The translations under genes were made by a program, and so were the position numbers. The notes under the pieces are model-generated. The model had not been told where the DNA came from. It worked only from the letters and a program-made list of their open reading frames with translations, and ran no database searches. From an uncultured Bacteroides sp. (GTDB lineage Bacteria; Bacteroidota; Bacteroidia; Bacteroidales; Bacteroidaceae), in the NCBI GenBank assembly GCA_900544075.1, contig UQTJ01000016.1, forward strand, positions 1 through 64,000: a DNA stretch of 64,000 nucleotides, read 5' to 3'. The stretch's first letter is position 1. Each line of letters begins with the position of its first letter. Positions 54,756 to 63,702 of the stretch are shown one piece after another.

Positions 54756-54827
54756 GCCCTTGTAGTTCAACGGATAGAATAGAAGTTTCCTAAACTTTAG
54801 ATAGGGGTTCGATTCCCCTCGAGGGTA
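54756..54827 (+). tRNA. tRNA-Arg (anticodon CCT)
   Basis: A 72-base tRNA. The acceptor GCCCTTG pairs with CGAGGGT, with discriminator A. The D arm is TAGTTCAACGGATAGAATA, the anticodon stem GAAGT/ACTTT encloses loop TTCCTAA (anticodon CCT, reading AGG), and the T arm is GGGGTTCGATTCCCC. CCA is not encoded. Confidence 0.93.
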
Positions 54828-54867
54828 CAAAAGAAAGTCCAATCAATGAATGCATTATATAATGCAT

Positions 54868-54921
54868 AAAAAAGAAGCACAAATAATACATTGCGAAATG
54901 CATTACTCTGTGCTTCTTTTT
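54868..54921. terminator. bidirectional terminator between tRNA-Arg and kbl
   Basis: AAAAAGAAGCACA (54869-54881) and TGTGCTTCTTTTT (54909-54921), a perfect 13-bp stem with a long loop. A separate perfect 18-bp palindrome, ATGCATTATATAATGCAT, lies just upstream at 54850-54867. Confidence 0.7.
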
Positions 54922-54931
54922 ATATGCAGTC

Positions 54932-56122
54932 TTATTTAATTACACCCAATTCCTTTCCTACTTTTATAAAGGCTGCTATAGCCTTGTCAAGATGTGCACG
55001 TTCGTGTCCTGCCGACAACTGTACACGTATGCGGGCCTGTCCTTTCGGAACAACCGGATAGTAGAATCCTGTAACGTATATTCCTTCTTCCTGCATGCGG
55101 GCTGCAAAGCCCTGAGAAAGTTTTGCATCATACAGCATTACTGCACAGATGGCGCTCTGAGTAGGTTTGATATCGAATCCTGCAGCAAGCATGTTGTCGC
55201 GGAAATAGTTTACATTCTCCATCAGTTTGTCATGTAGGCTGTCGCTCTCCTTAAGCATCTTGAACATCTCAAGGCTGGCACCGATAATGGCAGGAGCAAC
55301 TGAATTGGAGAACAGATACGGACGCGAACGCTGACGGAGCATATCTATAATTTCTTTTCTACCTGTAGTGAAACCGCCCATAGCACCACCGAAAGCCTTA
55401 CCCAAAGTTCCTGTGAAGATATCCACACGGCCGTAAACGCCAAACTGTTCTGCTACACCATGGCCTGTAGGGCCTACAACTCCGGCAGAGTGTGATTCGT
55501 CCACCATTACCAAGGCATCGTATTTCTCGGCAAGGTCGCATATCTTGTCCATAGGAGCTACATTACCGTCCATAGAGAACACACCGTCAGTAGCAATAAT
55601 ACGGAATCTCTGAGCCTGTGCTTCCTGCAGGCAACGTTCCAAATCAGCCATATCAGCATTGGCATATCTATAGCGTTTTGCCTTACACAAACGTACTCCG
55701 TCGATGATTGATGCATGATTAAGTGCATCCGATATGATAGCATCTTCTTCAGTAAGGAGAGGTTCGAACAATCCTCCGTTGGCATCGAAACATGCTGCAT
55801 ACAGTATTGTATCTTCAGTCTTGAAATAATCAGAGATGGCAGCCTCAAGCTGTTTGTGCAAGTCCTGTGTTCCGCAGATAAAACGTACTGACGACATTCC
55901 GTAGCCGTGAGTGTCCATAGCAGCTTTGGCAGCTTCAATCAGACGTTTATTATCAGACAGTCCCAAATAGTTGTTGGCACAGAAGTTCAACACATCTTCT
56001 CCTGCATTTACTTTGATATCCGCACGCTGTGGAGTAGTAATGATTCTTTCTTTTTTGTATAATCCGGCTGCTTCGATATTAGAAAGTTCTTCTGCCAGAT
56101 AGTTCTGAAATTTTCCGTACAT
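54932..56122 (-). CDS. kbl: glycine C-acetyltransferase (2-amino-3-ketobutyrate CoA ligase)
   Basis: PLP enzyme that splits 2-amino-3-ketobutyrate with CoA into glycine and acetyl-CoA. It is 396 aa, the family length. The cofactor lysine is K242 in TGTLGKAFGGAMGG, with D208 and H211 in MVDESHSAG and the N-terminal CANNYLGLSDNKR. It is divergent from the threonine dehydrogenase gene (196-base spacer), and together they form the whole threonine-to-glycine route. The alpha-oxoamine synthase family also includes KBL-like serine palmitoyl and BioF enzymes; the pairing with tdh decides for kbl. Confidence 0.92.
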   Translation of the reverse strand: MYGKFQNYLAEELSNIEAAGLYKKERIITTPQRADIKVNAGEDVLNFCANNYLGLSDNKRLIEAAKAAMDTHGYGMSSVRFICGTQDLHKQLEAAISDYFKTEDTILYAACFDANGGLFEPLLTEEDAIISDALNHASIIDGVRLCKAKRYRYANADMADLERCLQEAQAQRFRIIATDGVFSMDGNVAPMDKICDLAEKYDALVMVDESHSAGVVGPTGHGVAEQFGVYGRVDIFTGTLGKAFGGAMGGFTTGRKEIIDMLRQRSRPYLFSNSVAPAIIGASLEMFKMLKESDSLHDKLMENVNYFRDNMLAAGFDIKPTQSAICAVMLYDAKLSQGFAARMQEEGIYVTGFYYPVVPKGQARIRVQLSAGHERAHLDKAIAAFIKVGKELGVIK

Positions 56123-56276
56123 AGATATTCTTTTATGAGGTTAATAAATAATGTTTCTCAGATTATAAGCTTTCGTTAAGGCACAATGCAAATTGTATCA
56201 GGCCAAAGTTCCGATTTTTTTTTCGATTTTCAGCATTTACAACGAATATTTTTTTCATATTTATTTAAACAATGAA

Positions 56277-56284
56277 TATCTTTG
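56277..56284 (+). promoter_or_regulatory. candidate -7 box of tdh
   Basis: TATCTTTG fits TAnnTTTG, 34 bases upstream of the tdh start. No good -33 TTTG. Confidence 0.4.
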
Positions 56285-56318
56285 TAATATAAAGTGATTA
56301 ACCAAACAAAATTTATTT

Positions 56319-57272
56319 ATGAAAAATATCCTTATTATCGGTTCCACGGGCCAGATAGGCTCGGAACTTACCATGAAGCTAAGAGGGATATATAATGGCA
56401 ATATAGTTGCAGGTTATATTCCCGGTGCAGAACCAAACGAAACAATCAGAGAATCAGGTCCGTGCGAGATTGTGGACATCACAAACGCACAACAGATAGC
56501 GGATACTGTTTCAAAATACAAAATCGATACAATCTATAATCTTGCAGCCCTCCTGTCGGCTGTTGCAGAAGCCAAGCCTCAGCTTGCATGGAAAATCGGA
56601 ATGGGTGGACTGTTCAATGTGCTGGAAGTGGCAAGAGAAATGAATTGTGCGGTATTTACTCCAAGCTCAATCGGTGTTTTCGGCAATAATACTCCTAAAG
56701 ACAAAACTCCGCAGGACACTATCCGCAATCCAAGGACCATGTATGGGGTGACTAAGGTTTCAGGCGAGCTGCTCAGCGATTATTACTTCACAAGATTCGG
56801 TGTAGACACACGTTCTGTCAGATTTCCCGGACTGATTTCGTACGTCACTCCTCCGGGAGGCGGTACTACCGACTATGCTGTAGATATCTATTATTCTGCG
56901 GCTAAAGGCGAAACTTTCGAATGCCCTATTGCAAAAGGTACTTTTATGGATATGATGTACATGCCTGACGCTCTTCGTGCTGCCATAGAGATAATGGAAG
57001 CCGACCCAAGCAAGTTCATCCACCGTAACTCGTTCAACATTACTTCAATGAGCTTTGACCCGGAAATCATATTCAACAAGATTAAAGAATACGAACCGGA
57101 CTTCCAGATGAACTATAAGGTGGACCCACTGAGACAGGCAATAGCTGATTCATGGCCTAACTCACTTGATGATACTTGCGCACGCGAAGAATGGGGATGG
57201 AAGCCTGAATATGACCTGGATGCGATGACTCGCGATATGCTTGCGAAACTGAAGGAGAAGTTTGGTTTGTGA
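56319..57272 (+). CDS. tdh: L-threonine 3-dehydrogenase, short-chain (epimerase-like) type
   Basis: NAD-dependent enzyme that oxidises threonine to 2-amino-3-ketobutyrate. It is 317 aa, of the UDP-galactose-epimerase-like group rather than the zinc alcohol-dehydrogenase type of E. coli. The NAD loop is GSTGQIGSE (8-16), the catalytic pair Y142-x3-K146 (TMYGVTKVSGE), and the substrate region GLISYVTPPGGGTTDYAVDIYY is diagnostic for this TDH form. The divergent partner kbl uses its unstable product. The final codons and stop lie inside an octamer repeat array, so the C-terminus may be trimmed or extended relative to relatives. Confidence 0.92.
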   Translation: MKNILIIGSTGQIGSELTMKLRGIYNGNIVAGYIPGAEPNETIRESGPCEIVDITNAQQIADTVSKYKIDTIYNLAALLSAVAEAKPQLAWKIGMGGLFNVLEVAREMNCAVFTPSSIGVFGNNTPKDKTPQDTIRNPRTMYGVTKVSGELLSDYYFTRFGVDTRSVRFPGLISYVTPPGGGTTDYAVDIYYSAAKGETFECPIAKGTFMDMMYMPDALRAAIEIMEADPSKFIHRNSFNITSMSFDPEIIFNKIKEYEPDFQMNYKVDPLRQAIADSWPNSLDDTCAREEWGWKPEYDLDAMTRDMLAKLKEKFGL

Positions 57273-57310
57273 GTTTGTGAGTTTATGACTTTGTGAGTTT
57301 GTGAGTTTCT
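57264..57310. repeat. octamer tandem array at the end of tdh
   Basis: Units GAGTTTGT, GAGTTTAT, GACTTTGT, GAGTTTGT and GAGTTTCT run from 57271, preceded by a partial unit in the last codons of tdh. It belongs to the same RAGTTTRT family as the array at 36891-36962. Confidence 0.8.
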
Positions 57311-57315
57311 TATAT

Positions 57316-57347
57316 AAAAAATCCCGGCCACAATGGTCGGGACTTTT
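57316..57347. terminator. terminator between tdh and secDF
   Basis: CCCGGCC and GGTCGGG form a 7-bp stem (one G-U) around ACAAT, with A and T runs outside; it can serve both convergent genes. Confidence 0.65.
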
Positions 57348-57369
57348 TGTTTTGTATATCATCTGTGTG

Positions 57370-60342
57370 TTATGCTTTCTTTTCGCCTTCAGACAACTTG
57401 TGCCCCATAGTAAGGTAAGCTACAGGAGAAGCTACGAACAATGAAGAAAGTGTACCGATTACAACACCGAGAATCATAGCGAACGCGAAGCTGCGGATGC
57501 TGTCACCACCGAGAATCAGGATACTCAACAATACGATAAGTGTACTGAGTGAAGTATTGATTGTACGGGTAAGTGTTGTATTCAGTGAGTCATTGAACAA
57601 CTGCATGCGGTTGCGCTGCGGATAGAGTCCGAAGAACTCACGCACACGGTCGAAGATAACCACCTTATCGTTGATAGAGTAACCGATAGCTGTCAGGATT
57701 GCTCCGATGAATGTCTGGTCAATTTCAAGTGAGAACGGCAGGATTCCATGGAACAATGAGTAAGCACCGATAATGAACAATGTATCTATTGTCAATGCCA
57801 CAGTAGCACCGATACTGAATGCGATATTGTTGAATCGGATAAGGATGTAAAGACCGATTGCTATAAGAGCGAATACTACTGACCAGATAGCTGAAGTCTT
57901 GATATCGTCAGCCACACTAGGACCTACCTTCTGAGAACTGATGATAGAACCACCTGTACGATTATCGCGGTCGATGAATATTTCAAGAGTTGTACCTTCG
58001 CCAAGCAAATTGCCTTCTTTCAAAGATTCGTAAAGGAATGCTTCGATTTCAGCATCGATAGTTGGAGAATCTTCTTCAATACGGTAGTTGGTAGTTACAC
58101 GGATAGTCTTACCGTCTGTACCAAGAGCGATAGCCTGTACGTTTGCATCACCAACCTTAGACTGGAGCAAGCTGCGTACTGTTTCAGGCTGAACTACCTG
58201 TTCGAACTGAACTACAAAGTTACGTCCACCTGTGAAGTCGATACTCTGTGCAAGACCACGAACGAAGAATGAGATGATACATACTACAATAACGATACCC
58301 CAAACAGTGAATGATTTCCTAGTAGCACCCATGAAGTTATAGTGCACATTCTGCATCAGGTTCTTAGAGATACCTGTTGTGAATGTAAGGTTCAACCACT
58401 TGTCCTTAGCCATATAGTGTTCGTATACGATACGAGTCAGGAACACTGCAGTGAAGAATGAGCAGATGATACCGATAATCAATGTAGTGGCGAAACCACG
58501 GATAGGACCTGTACCGAAGTTGAACAGGATGATACCTGTGATGATTGAAGTCAAGTTAGAGTCGAAGATAGCCGAGAACGCATTTGAGTAACCTTCAGAC
58601 AATGCCTGACGAGTACCCTTACCGGCGCGAAGCTCTTCTTTAGTACGTTCATAGATAAGCACGTTAGCATCCACAGCCATACCAAGTGACAATACCATAC
58701 CGGCAATACCTGACATAGTAAGTGCAGCGTGGAATGAAGTAAGGATACCAAGTGTGAAGAAGAAGTTTACGAACAATGCAAGGTTGGCAATCATACCCGG
58801 TATGAAGCCGTACATTACGCACATGTAAACCATAAGAACAATCAAGGCAACAATGAATGACATGATACCCTGGTTGATAGATTCCTGACCAAGAGAAGGA
58901 CCTACGATGTCTTCCTGTACGATACGTGCAGGTGCAGGCATCTTACCAGACTTCAATACGTTAGCCAAGTCTTTTGTCACTTCAGGAGTAAAGTTACCTG
59001 TAATCTGTGAGTTACCGCCGGTGATTTCACCGTTTACACGCGGAGCACTGTAAACGTATCCGTCAAGTACGATAGCTATTTCACGACCGATGTTCTGTTT
59101 TGTAAGAACTGCCCAACGACGAGAACCTTCAGTATTCATAGACATGCTTACACATGGCTTGTTGAACTGGTCGAATTCATCACGTGCATTTACGATAACG
59201 TCACCTTCAAGTGGAGCACGTCCGTTACGCTGAGTAGACTTGATAGCATAAAGTTCGAAGATACGGCCTGTCTTGTCCATATCCGAAGCCTTAACACCCC
59301 ACATAAGTTTCAAATCACGTGGAAGGATGCTCTTCACTTCCTTCATGTTCAATACTTTATTAATCTGGATAGTGTCGTTATAGTCAGCATAACCTACGAT
59401 ACAGCCTACACCGCTCTGGTTCAACTGAAGAACAGACAACAAAGGATGTTCCTTCTTCAACTGTTCCATATCAACTTTTGCATCAGCAGTCTCACCTTTC
59501 AATGCAGCTGTAAGACTGTCTTTTGCAGATACGGCAGCTGTTGCTTCTTCCTTAACCTCTACTGAGTCTGCAGATTCTGATACAGAAAGGATATCGCGTG
59601 CACGGCTATCGGCAGAAGCCAATACAGGAACGATGTCCTTAGCTTCGTATGTTTCCCAGAACTCAAGATTTGCAGAACCCTGAAGAAGTTTTCTCACACG
59701 TTCAGGTTCCTTGATACCGGGAAGTTCGACCATGATACGTCCCATCTTTCCTTCAAGAGTCTGGATATTTGGCTGAACTACACCGAAACGGTCGATACGT
59801 GTACGCAACACGTTATATGAATTTTCTACTGCAGCCTTAACCTCTTCGCGAAGAACAGCTTCTACTTCAGCGTCAGTACTGCGAGTGTTTACTTTATCTT
59901 TCAATTGCTGAGTTGCGAAGATTTCAGCAAGCTTGCCTTCAGGAGCCTGTTTCTTATACTCTCTTACGAACAATGTGATAAAATCTTCCTGACTTGTAAT
60001 CTGCTGTTTTGCAGCTTCAGCCACAGCAGCGTTGAAAGCCTCGTCCGGCTTGTTGTCAGCAAGTGTTTTTACTACGTCAGGAACAGACACTTCAAGAATG
60101 ACGTTCATACCACCCTTCAGGTCAAGACCCAAACCAATCTCCATCTCACGGCAGTCTTTCAGCGAATAAACTCCCAACCATACCTTTTCATTCTGCATAG
60201 AATCAAGGTAATGTGCCGCACCCTTCGGGTCCTGTTCTGCAAGCTTCATGTGATGACGAGTCACGAACGAGAACGAAAGATAAAAGGCACATGCAAGGGT
60301 CAATAATACCGCAAAGACTTTTACAAATCCTTTGTTTTGCAT
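57370..60342 (-). CDS. secDF: fused protein-export subunit SecDF
   Basis: Membrane subunit that helps SecYEG translocation using the proton gradient; SecD and SecF are one 990-aa chain, as is usual in Bacteroidota. SecD half: TM1 near residue 10, periplasmic P1 domain with LGLDLKGGMNVILEV, and TM2-TM6 with GMVLSLGMAVDANVLIYERTKEE. SecF half: DFTGGRNFVVQFEQ, SIGATVALTIDTLFI and AIGYSINDKVVIFDRVRE. An Ala/Glu/Ser-rich insertion (about residues 245-300) lies in P1. It is monocistronic, with a TATATTTG box upstream and a shared terminator downstream. Confidence 0.96.
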   Translation of the reverse strand: MQNKGFVKVFAVLLTLACAFYLSFSFVTRHHMKLAEQDPKGAAHYLDSMQNEKVWLGVYSLKDCREMEIGLGLDLKGGMNVILEVSVPDVVKTLADNKPDEAFNAAVAEAAKQQITSQEDFITLFVREYKKQAPEGKLAEIFATQQLKDKVNTRSTDAEVEAVLREEVKAAVENSYNVLRTRIDRFGVVQPNIQTLEGKMGRIMVELPGIKEPERVRKLLQGSANLEFWETYEAKDIVPVLASADSRARDILSVSESADSVEVKEEATAAVSAKDSLTAALKGETADAKVDMEQLKKEHPLLSVLQLNQSGVGCIVGYADYNDTIQINKVLNMKEVKSILPRDLKLMWGVKASDMDKTGRIFELYAIKSTQRNGRAPLEGDVIVNARDEFDQFNKPCVSMSMNTEGSRRWAVLTKQNIGREIAIVLDGYVYSAPRVNGEITGGNSQITGNFTPEVTKDLANVLKSGKMPAPARIVQEDIVGPSLGQESINQGIMSFIVALIVLMVYMCVMYGFIPGMIANLALFVNFFFTLGILTSFHAALTMSGIAGMVLSLGMAVDANVLIYERTKEELRAGKGTRQALSEGYSNAFSAIFDSNLTSIITGIILFNFGTGPIRGFATTLIIGIICSFFTAVFLTRIVYEHYMAKDKWLNLTFTTGISKNLMQNVHYNFMGATRKSFTVWGIVIVVCIISFFVRGLAQSIDFTGGRNFVVQFEQVVQPETVRSLLQSKVGDANVQAIALGTDGKTIRVTTNYRIEEDSPTIDAEIEAFLYESLKEGNLLGEGTTLEIFIDRDNRTGGSIISSQKVGPSVADDIKTSAIWSVVFALIAIGLYILIRFNNIAFSIGATVALTIDTLFIIGAYSLFHGILPFSLEIDQTFIGAILTAIGYSINDKVVIFDRVREFFGLYPQRNRMQLFNDSLNTTLTRTINTSLSTLIVLLSILILGGDSIRSFAFAMILGVVIGTLSSLFVASPVAYLTMGHKLSEGEKKA

Positions 60343-60398
60343 GATAGTTTAATTTATTTTATTTTACTTTTTTGATTAAATACGTTTTTTCAAGGTTG

Positions 60399-60406
60399 CA
60401 AATATA
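60399..60406 (-). promoter_or_regulatory. candidate -7 box of secDF
   Basis: On the minus strand TATATTTG, about 57 bases upstream of the secDF start; a weak CTTTC is the only -33 candidate. Confidence 0.45.
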
Positions 60407-60460
60407 GCTTTTTTTTCTGTTTATAGCTGAAAGAATGCTGATATTTTGCTAAATATGAAC

Positions 60461-60494
60461 AAAAAAGGTCGCAAAAACGTTATTTTGCGACCTT
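60461..60494 (-). terminator. terminator of the M3 peptidase gene
   Basis: AAGGTCGCAAAA (60465-60476) and TTTTGCGACCTT (60483-60494) form a perfect 12-bp stem; on the minus strand it is followed by a T run. Confidence 0.8.
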
Positions 60495-60519
60495 AATATC
60501 AAATATTATCAAATTCGTA

Positions 60520-62613
60520 TTACTTTAATCCTCTGTTTTTCAGCATTGGTTCAATACTTGGTTCCTGTCCGCGGAAAGCCACGTAAAGTTTCATAGGATC
60601 GTCCGAACCACCCTTCTCAAGAATGTTCTTGCGGAAGGCAGTAGCGGTTGCCTCATCGAACAGACCTTTTTCCTCGAACGCACTGAAAGCATCTGCATCA
60701 AGTCTTTCTGCCCAAAGGTAAGCATAGTATCCTGCTGCATATCCGCCGATGATGTGGTTGAAGTAAGTAGCACGATAGCGTGGTGCAATCTGAGAAATCA
60801 ATCCAAGTTTATCCATAACCTGCTTTTCGTATGCCATAACATCGAGTCCTTCAGTAGAAGTCAACAGATGCAATTCCATATCAAGAATTGCTGCTGCAAG
60901 AAGCTCAGTTGTCATAAATCCACTGTTGAACAATGCCTGATTTTCAATCTTGGCAATAAGTTCGTCAGATATAGTTTCTCTTGTCTGATAGTGCTTAGCG
61001 TAAACTTTCATCACTTCAGGAGCCATTGTCCAGTGTTCCATTATCTGAGATGGAAGCTCTACGAAATCGCGTGCTACAGATGTACCCGAAACGCCATAGT
61101 ACTTACACTGCGAAAGCATTCCGTGGAGCGCATGTCCGAACTCGTGGAACATAGTGCGGGCCTCATCGATAGAAAGCAGCGAAGGAACATCACCTACAGG
61201 TTTTGTAAAGCTACCTACATTATATATAATAGGACGTACACCCTCCTTCTGTTCGCGGAAGTTGCTCATCCATGCACCGCTTCTCTTGCTTGAGCGTGGC
61301 ATATAGTCTGAATAGAACACACCGAGGAATGAACCGTCTGCATCGTTCACGATGTAAGTTTCTACATCCTTATTATAAACAGAGATAGAGTCAACCTTTG
61401 TGAGAGTGATTCCATACAGTTTGTTTACAACATAGAACAATCCGCTTCTTACGTCTTCAAGGCTGAAATATGGTTTGATTTCGTCCTCATTCAGATTATA
61501 TTTCTCCTGACGAAGTTTTTCTGCATAATACCACCAGTCCCATGCCTCAAGTTTCTCTCCTTTTCCTTCCTTGTCCATAATCTTCTGCAACTCGGCAGCT
61601 TCAGTCTTGGCATTCTTGATAGAATATTTCCAAAGCTCGTTCAGGAAGTTCATCACGTTTTCAGGAGTCTTGGCCATATTGTTCTGAAGAACGTACTGTG
61701 CATAGTTGTCGAATCCCATCAGTTTAGCCTTTTCCAGACGAAGAGTAAGAATCTGCTTCAATACCTCTTTGTTGTCGTTGGCATCACCATTGTTACCCAT
61801 ATTGGTATATGCCTGATACATCTTCTTTCTCAGTTCGCGGTTCTGGGCATACTGCAGGAATGGAGTTCTGCTTGAAGCCTGAAGAGTGAAAAGCCACTTA
61901 CCGTCCATACCGTTAGCCTTTGCCTCTGTAGCTGCACCAGCTATTACAGACTCAGGAAGACCTGCGAGGTCAGCCTCATTGTCGATTACCAACTGGAAAG
62001 CATTATTTTCAGCCAATACATGATTGCCGAACTCTATCGAAAGAGTAGACAGTTTACTGTTTATCTCGCGAAGCTTTTCCTGGCTTTCTGCATCCAGAGA
62101 GGCTCCAGATGATACAAATCTCTTATAATACTTGTCGAGCAGATAGTGCTGTTCGGTAGTAAGCTGAATTTCTCCGTTAGCCTCCTGTTCGTGAACAGCA
62201 GCCACACGCTGATACAAATCAATGTTCAGATAGATATTGTCATTATGAGCCGACAATACCGGAGCCATCTTCTCCTCCAAGGCCATAAGTCCGTCGTTGG
62301 TATCAGCCTCAGTAAGAGCATAGAACACACCTGCCACTCTTGACAGAATCTCACCACTATTGTCAAGTGCAACGATAGTATTCTCGAAAGTAGGTTTAGC
62401 CGGATTTTCCACTATAGCCTTAATCTCGGCATTCTGCTGTTCGATACCTTTCAGGAAAGCCGGTTCATAGTGTTCCAACTTGATATTGTTAAAATCGGGA
62501 GTCCCGTACGGTGTCTGGAACTCTGTCATAAACGGATTTACTGTATCCGCCTGTTTCTGGCCGCATGCACATACCATGCCGCCTAAAGCCAAAGCCATCA
62601 TTACTTGTTTCAT
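60520..62613 (-). CDS. M3-family metallopeptidase (peptidyl-dipeptidase Dcp/oligopeptidase)
   Basis: Zinc peptidase of 697 aa. The N-terminus has a lipoprotein-type signal (LALGGMVCACG), so it is probably exported or membrane-anchored, unlike cytoplasmic E. coli Dcp. The catalytic motif is HEFGH at residues 490-494 (FHEFGHALHGMLS), with the third zinc ligand in the downstream E of the FVELPSQIMEHW region. It is likely to remove dipeptides or cleave short peptides. It follows the EEP-fold gene by 18 bases and ends in a terminator, as the last gene of the rhomboid-EEP-M3 unit. Confidence 0.92.
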   Translation of the reverse strand: MKQVMMALALGGMVCACGQKQADTVNPFMTEFQTPYGTPDFNNIKLEHYEPAFLKGIEQQNAEIKAIVENPAKPTFENTIVALDNSGEILSRVAGVFYALTEADTNDGLMALEEKMAPVLSAHNDNIYLNIDLYQRVAAVHEQEANGEIQLTTEQHYLLDKYYKRFVSSGASLDAESQEKLREINSKLSTLSIEFGNHVLAENNAFQLVIDNEADLAGLPESVIAGAATEAKANGMDGKWLFTLQASSRTPFLQYAQNRELRKKMYQAYTNMGNNGDANDNKEVLKQILTLRLEKAKLMGFDNYAQYVLQNNMAKTPENVMNFLNELWKYSIKNAKTEAAELQKIMDKEGKGEKLEAWDWWYYAEKLRQEKYNLNEDEIKPYFSLEDVRSGLFYVVNKLYGITLTKVDSISVYNKDVETYIVNDADGSFLGVFYSDYMPRSSKRSGAWMSNFREQKEGVRPIIYNVGSFTKPVGDVPSLLSIDEARTMFHEFGHALHGMLSQCKYYGVSGTSVARDFVELPSQIMEHWTMAPEVMKVYAKHYQTRETISDELIAKIENQALFNSGFMTTELLAAAILDMELHLLTSTEGLDVMAYEKQVMDKLGLISQIAPRYRATYFNHIIGGYAAGYYAYLWAERLDADAFSAFEEKGLFDEATATAFRKNILEKGGSDDPMKLYVAFRGQEPSIEPMLKNRGLK

Positions 62614-62631
62614 ATGTTTTGAGTTTTTAGA

Positions 62632-63702
62632 TTATCTCTTTATTTCCAGTCTGCATCTCAGCGGATAATGGTCGGAAGCATCTATCGAATTATCCACCCG
62701 GCAGTCCAGCACTCTGTAAGCATCGCCCACCATAATGTGGTCTATTCTGAAATACAGAAAGTTTCTGTTATAAGTTATTCCCGGTCCGTTTCCAGCCTCA
62801 ATATATGCATCCTGCAGTTTCTCCGAAATCCTGTTGTGGACGTACGACACAGGAGTATCGTTAAAATCGCCGCACACTATCATATAAGGAGAATAGTTCT
62901 TCTCGATATATTCCGAGATGACATCTGCCTGCGGTCCTCGTATAGCCATTGCATCCGCCAGTTTGTTCAACAAATACTTGCTTCCGCTCTTCACCTTATT
63001 CTCGTTCGGTGACTTTAGCATATCTGTATAAACCTCCTTGTCGTGGGCATCAAGTTTGTTCGATTCCAAGTGATTGACAATAACAGGTATATCATGTTCC
63101 TTATACTTGACAGAGAAAGCCGCACTGGCATTATTCCTACTTTCTATATCTATATTCTCGATGAGTTTAACGGGATATTTGGAATAGCATGCCATGGAAT
63201 TTCCGTTCACTGTATGAACTCTCACGTACGGATAAACCTTCTGCAATGCACTCTTTATCTTTACATTATGTGCAGGATATTCCTGAAGACATACTATATC
63301 AGCACCAGACTCTCTGATATAATCCAACACCGGATTTATCCGGCTTCCGTCGGCCGCTTTCTGACGTTGCATCTGCATCACATTATAAGTCAGCAACTCC
63401 AATGTATCGCCTCCCGAAGCTTCTGTAGAAAGATTAATCGGAGAATAGGACATGAGCGAATTCCATCCCAACAGGAAGAAAGCCACAGGAACAATCATCA
63501 TTTTCCATTTCATAAAAGCCCAGAACACCACAAAACACAAGTTCAGGATTATGAATATCGGAATGAAAAGCCCTGTACACGCCCAATAAGGATGTTGCAC
63601 AGGCGAAATCATAGGACTGTAGGCACATATCAGAAAACATATACCTACAATGATATTTATAATCAGAAAAAAGAACTTGAATGTATTCCTAATGAATTTC
63701 AT
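62632..63702 (-). CDS. endonuclease/exonuclease/phosphatase-fold protein
   Basis: A 356-aa membrane-associated EEP-superfamily protein. Three hydrophobic segments fill the first 85 residues (about 8-29, 36-57, 63-82). The EEP domain follows with LLTYNVMQM, VCLQEYP (catalytic E), HLESNKLD, CGDFNDTPVSYV and DASDHYPLRCRL, the standard DNase I-like landmarks. Substrate could be a phosphoester, DNA or a phospholipid. The start overlaps the rhomboid stop by 4 bases (ATGA), so the two are cotranscribed. Confidence 0.88.
   Translation of the reverse strand: MKFIRNTFKFFFLIINIIVGICFLICAYSPMISPVQHPYWACTGLFIPIFIILNLCFVVFWAFMKWKMMIVPVAFFLLGWNSLMSYSPINLSTEASGGDTLELLTYNVMQMQRQKAADGSRINPVLDYIRESGADIVCLQEYPAHNVKIKSALQKVYPYVRVHTVNGNSMACYSKYPVKLIENIDIESRNNASAAFSVKYKEHDIPVIVNHLESNKLDAHDKEVYTDMLKSPNENKVKSGSKYLLNKLADAMAIRGPQADVISEYIEKNYSPYMIVCGDFNDTPVSYVHNRISEKLQDAYIEAGNGPGITYNRNFLYFRIDHIMVGDAYRVLDCRVDNSIDASDHYPLRCRLEIKR

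Noticed and set aside
57113..57362. Minus-strand frames with repeated NSQTHKLTNSQTH-like residues
   Set aside because: They are the translation of the octamer repeat array and of the antisense of tdh, not genes.
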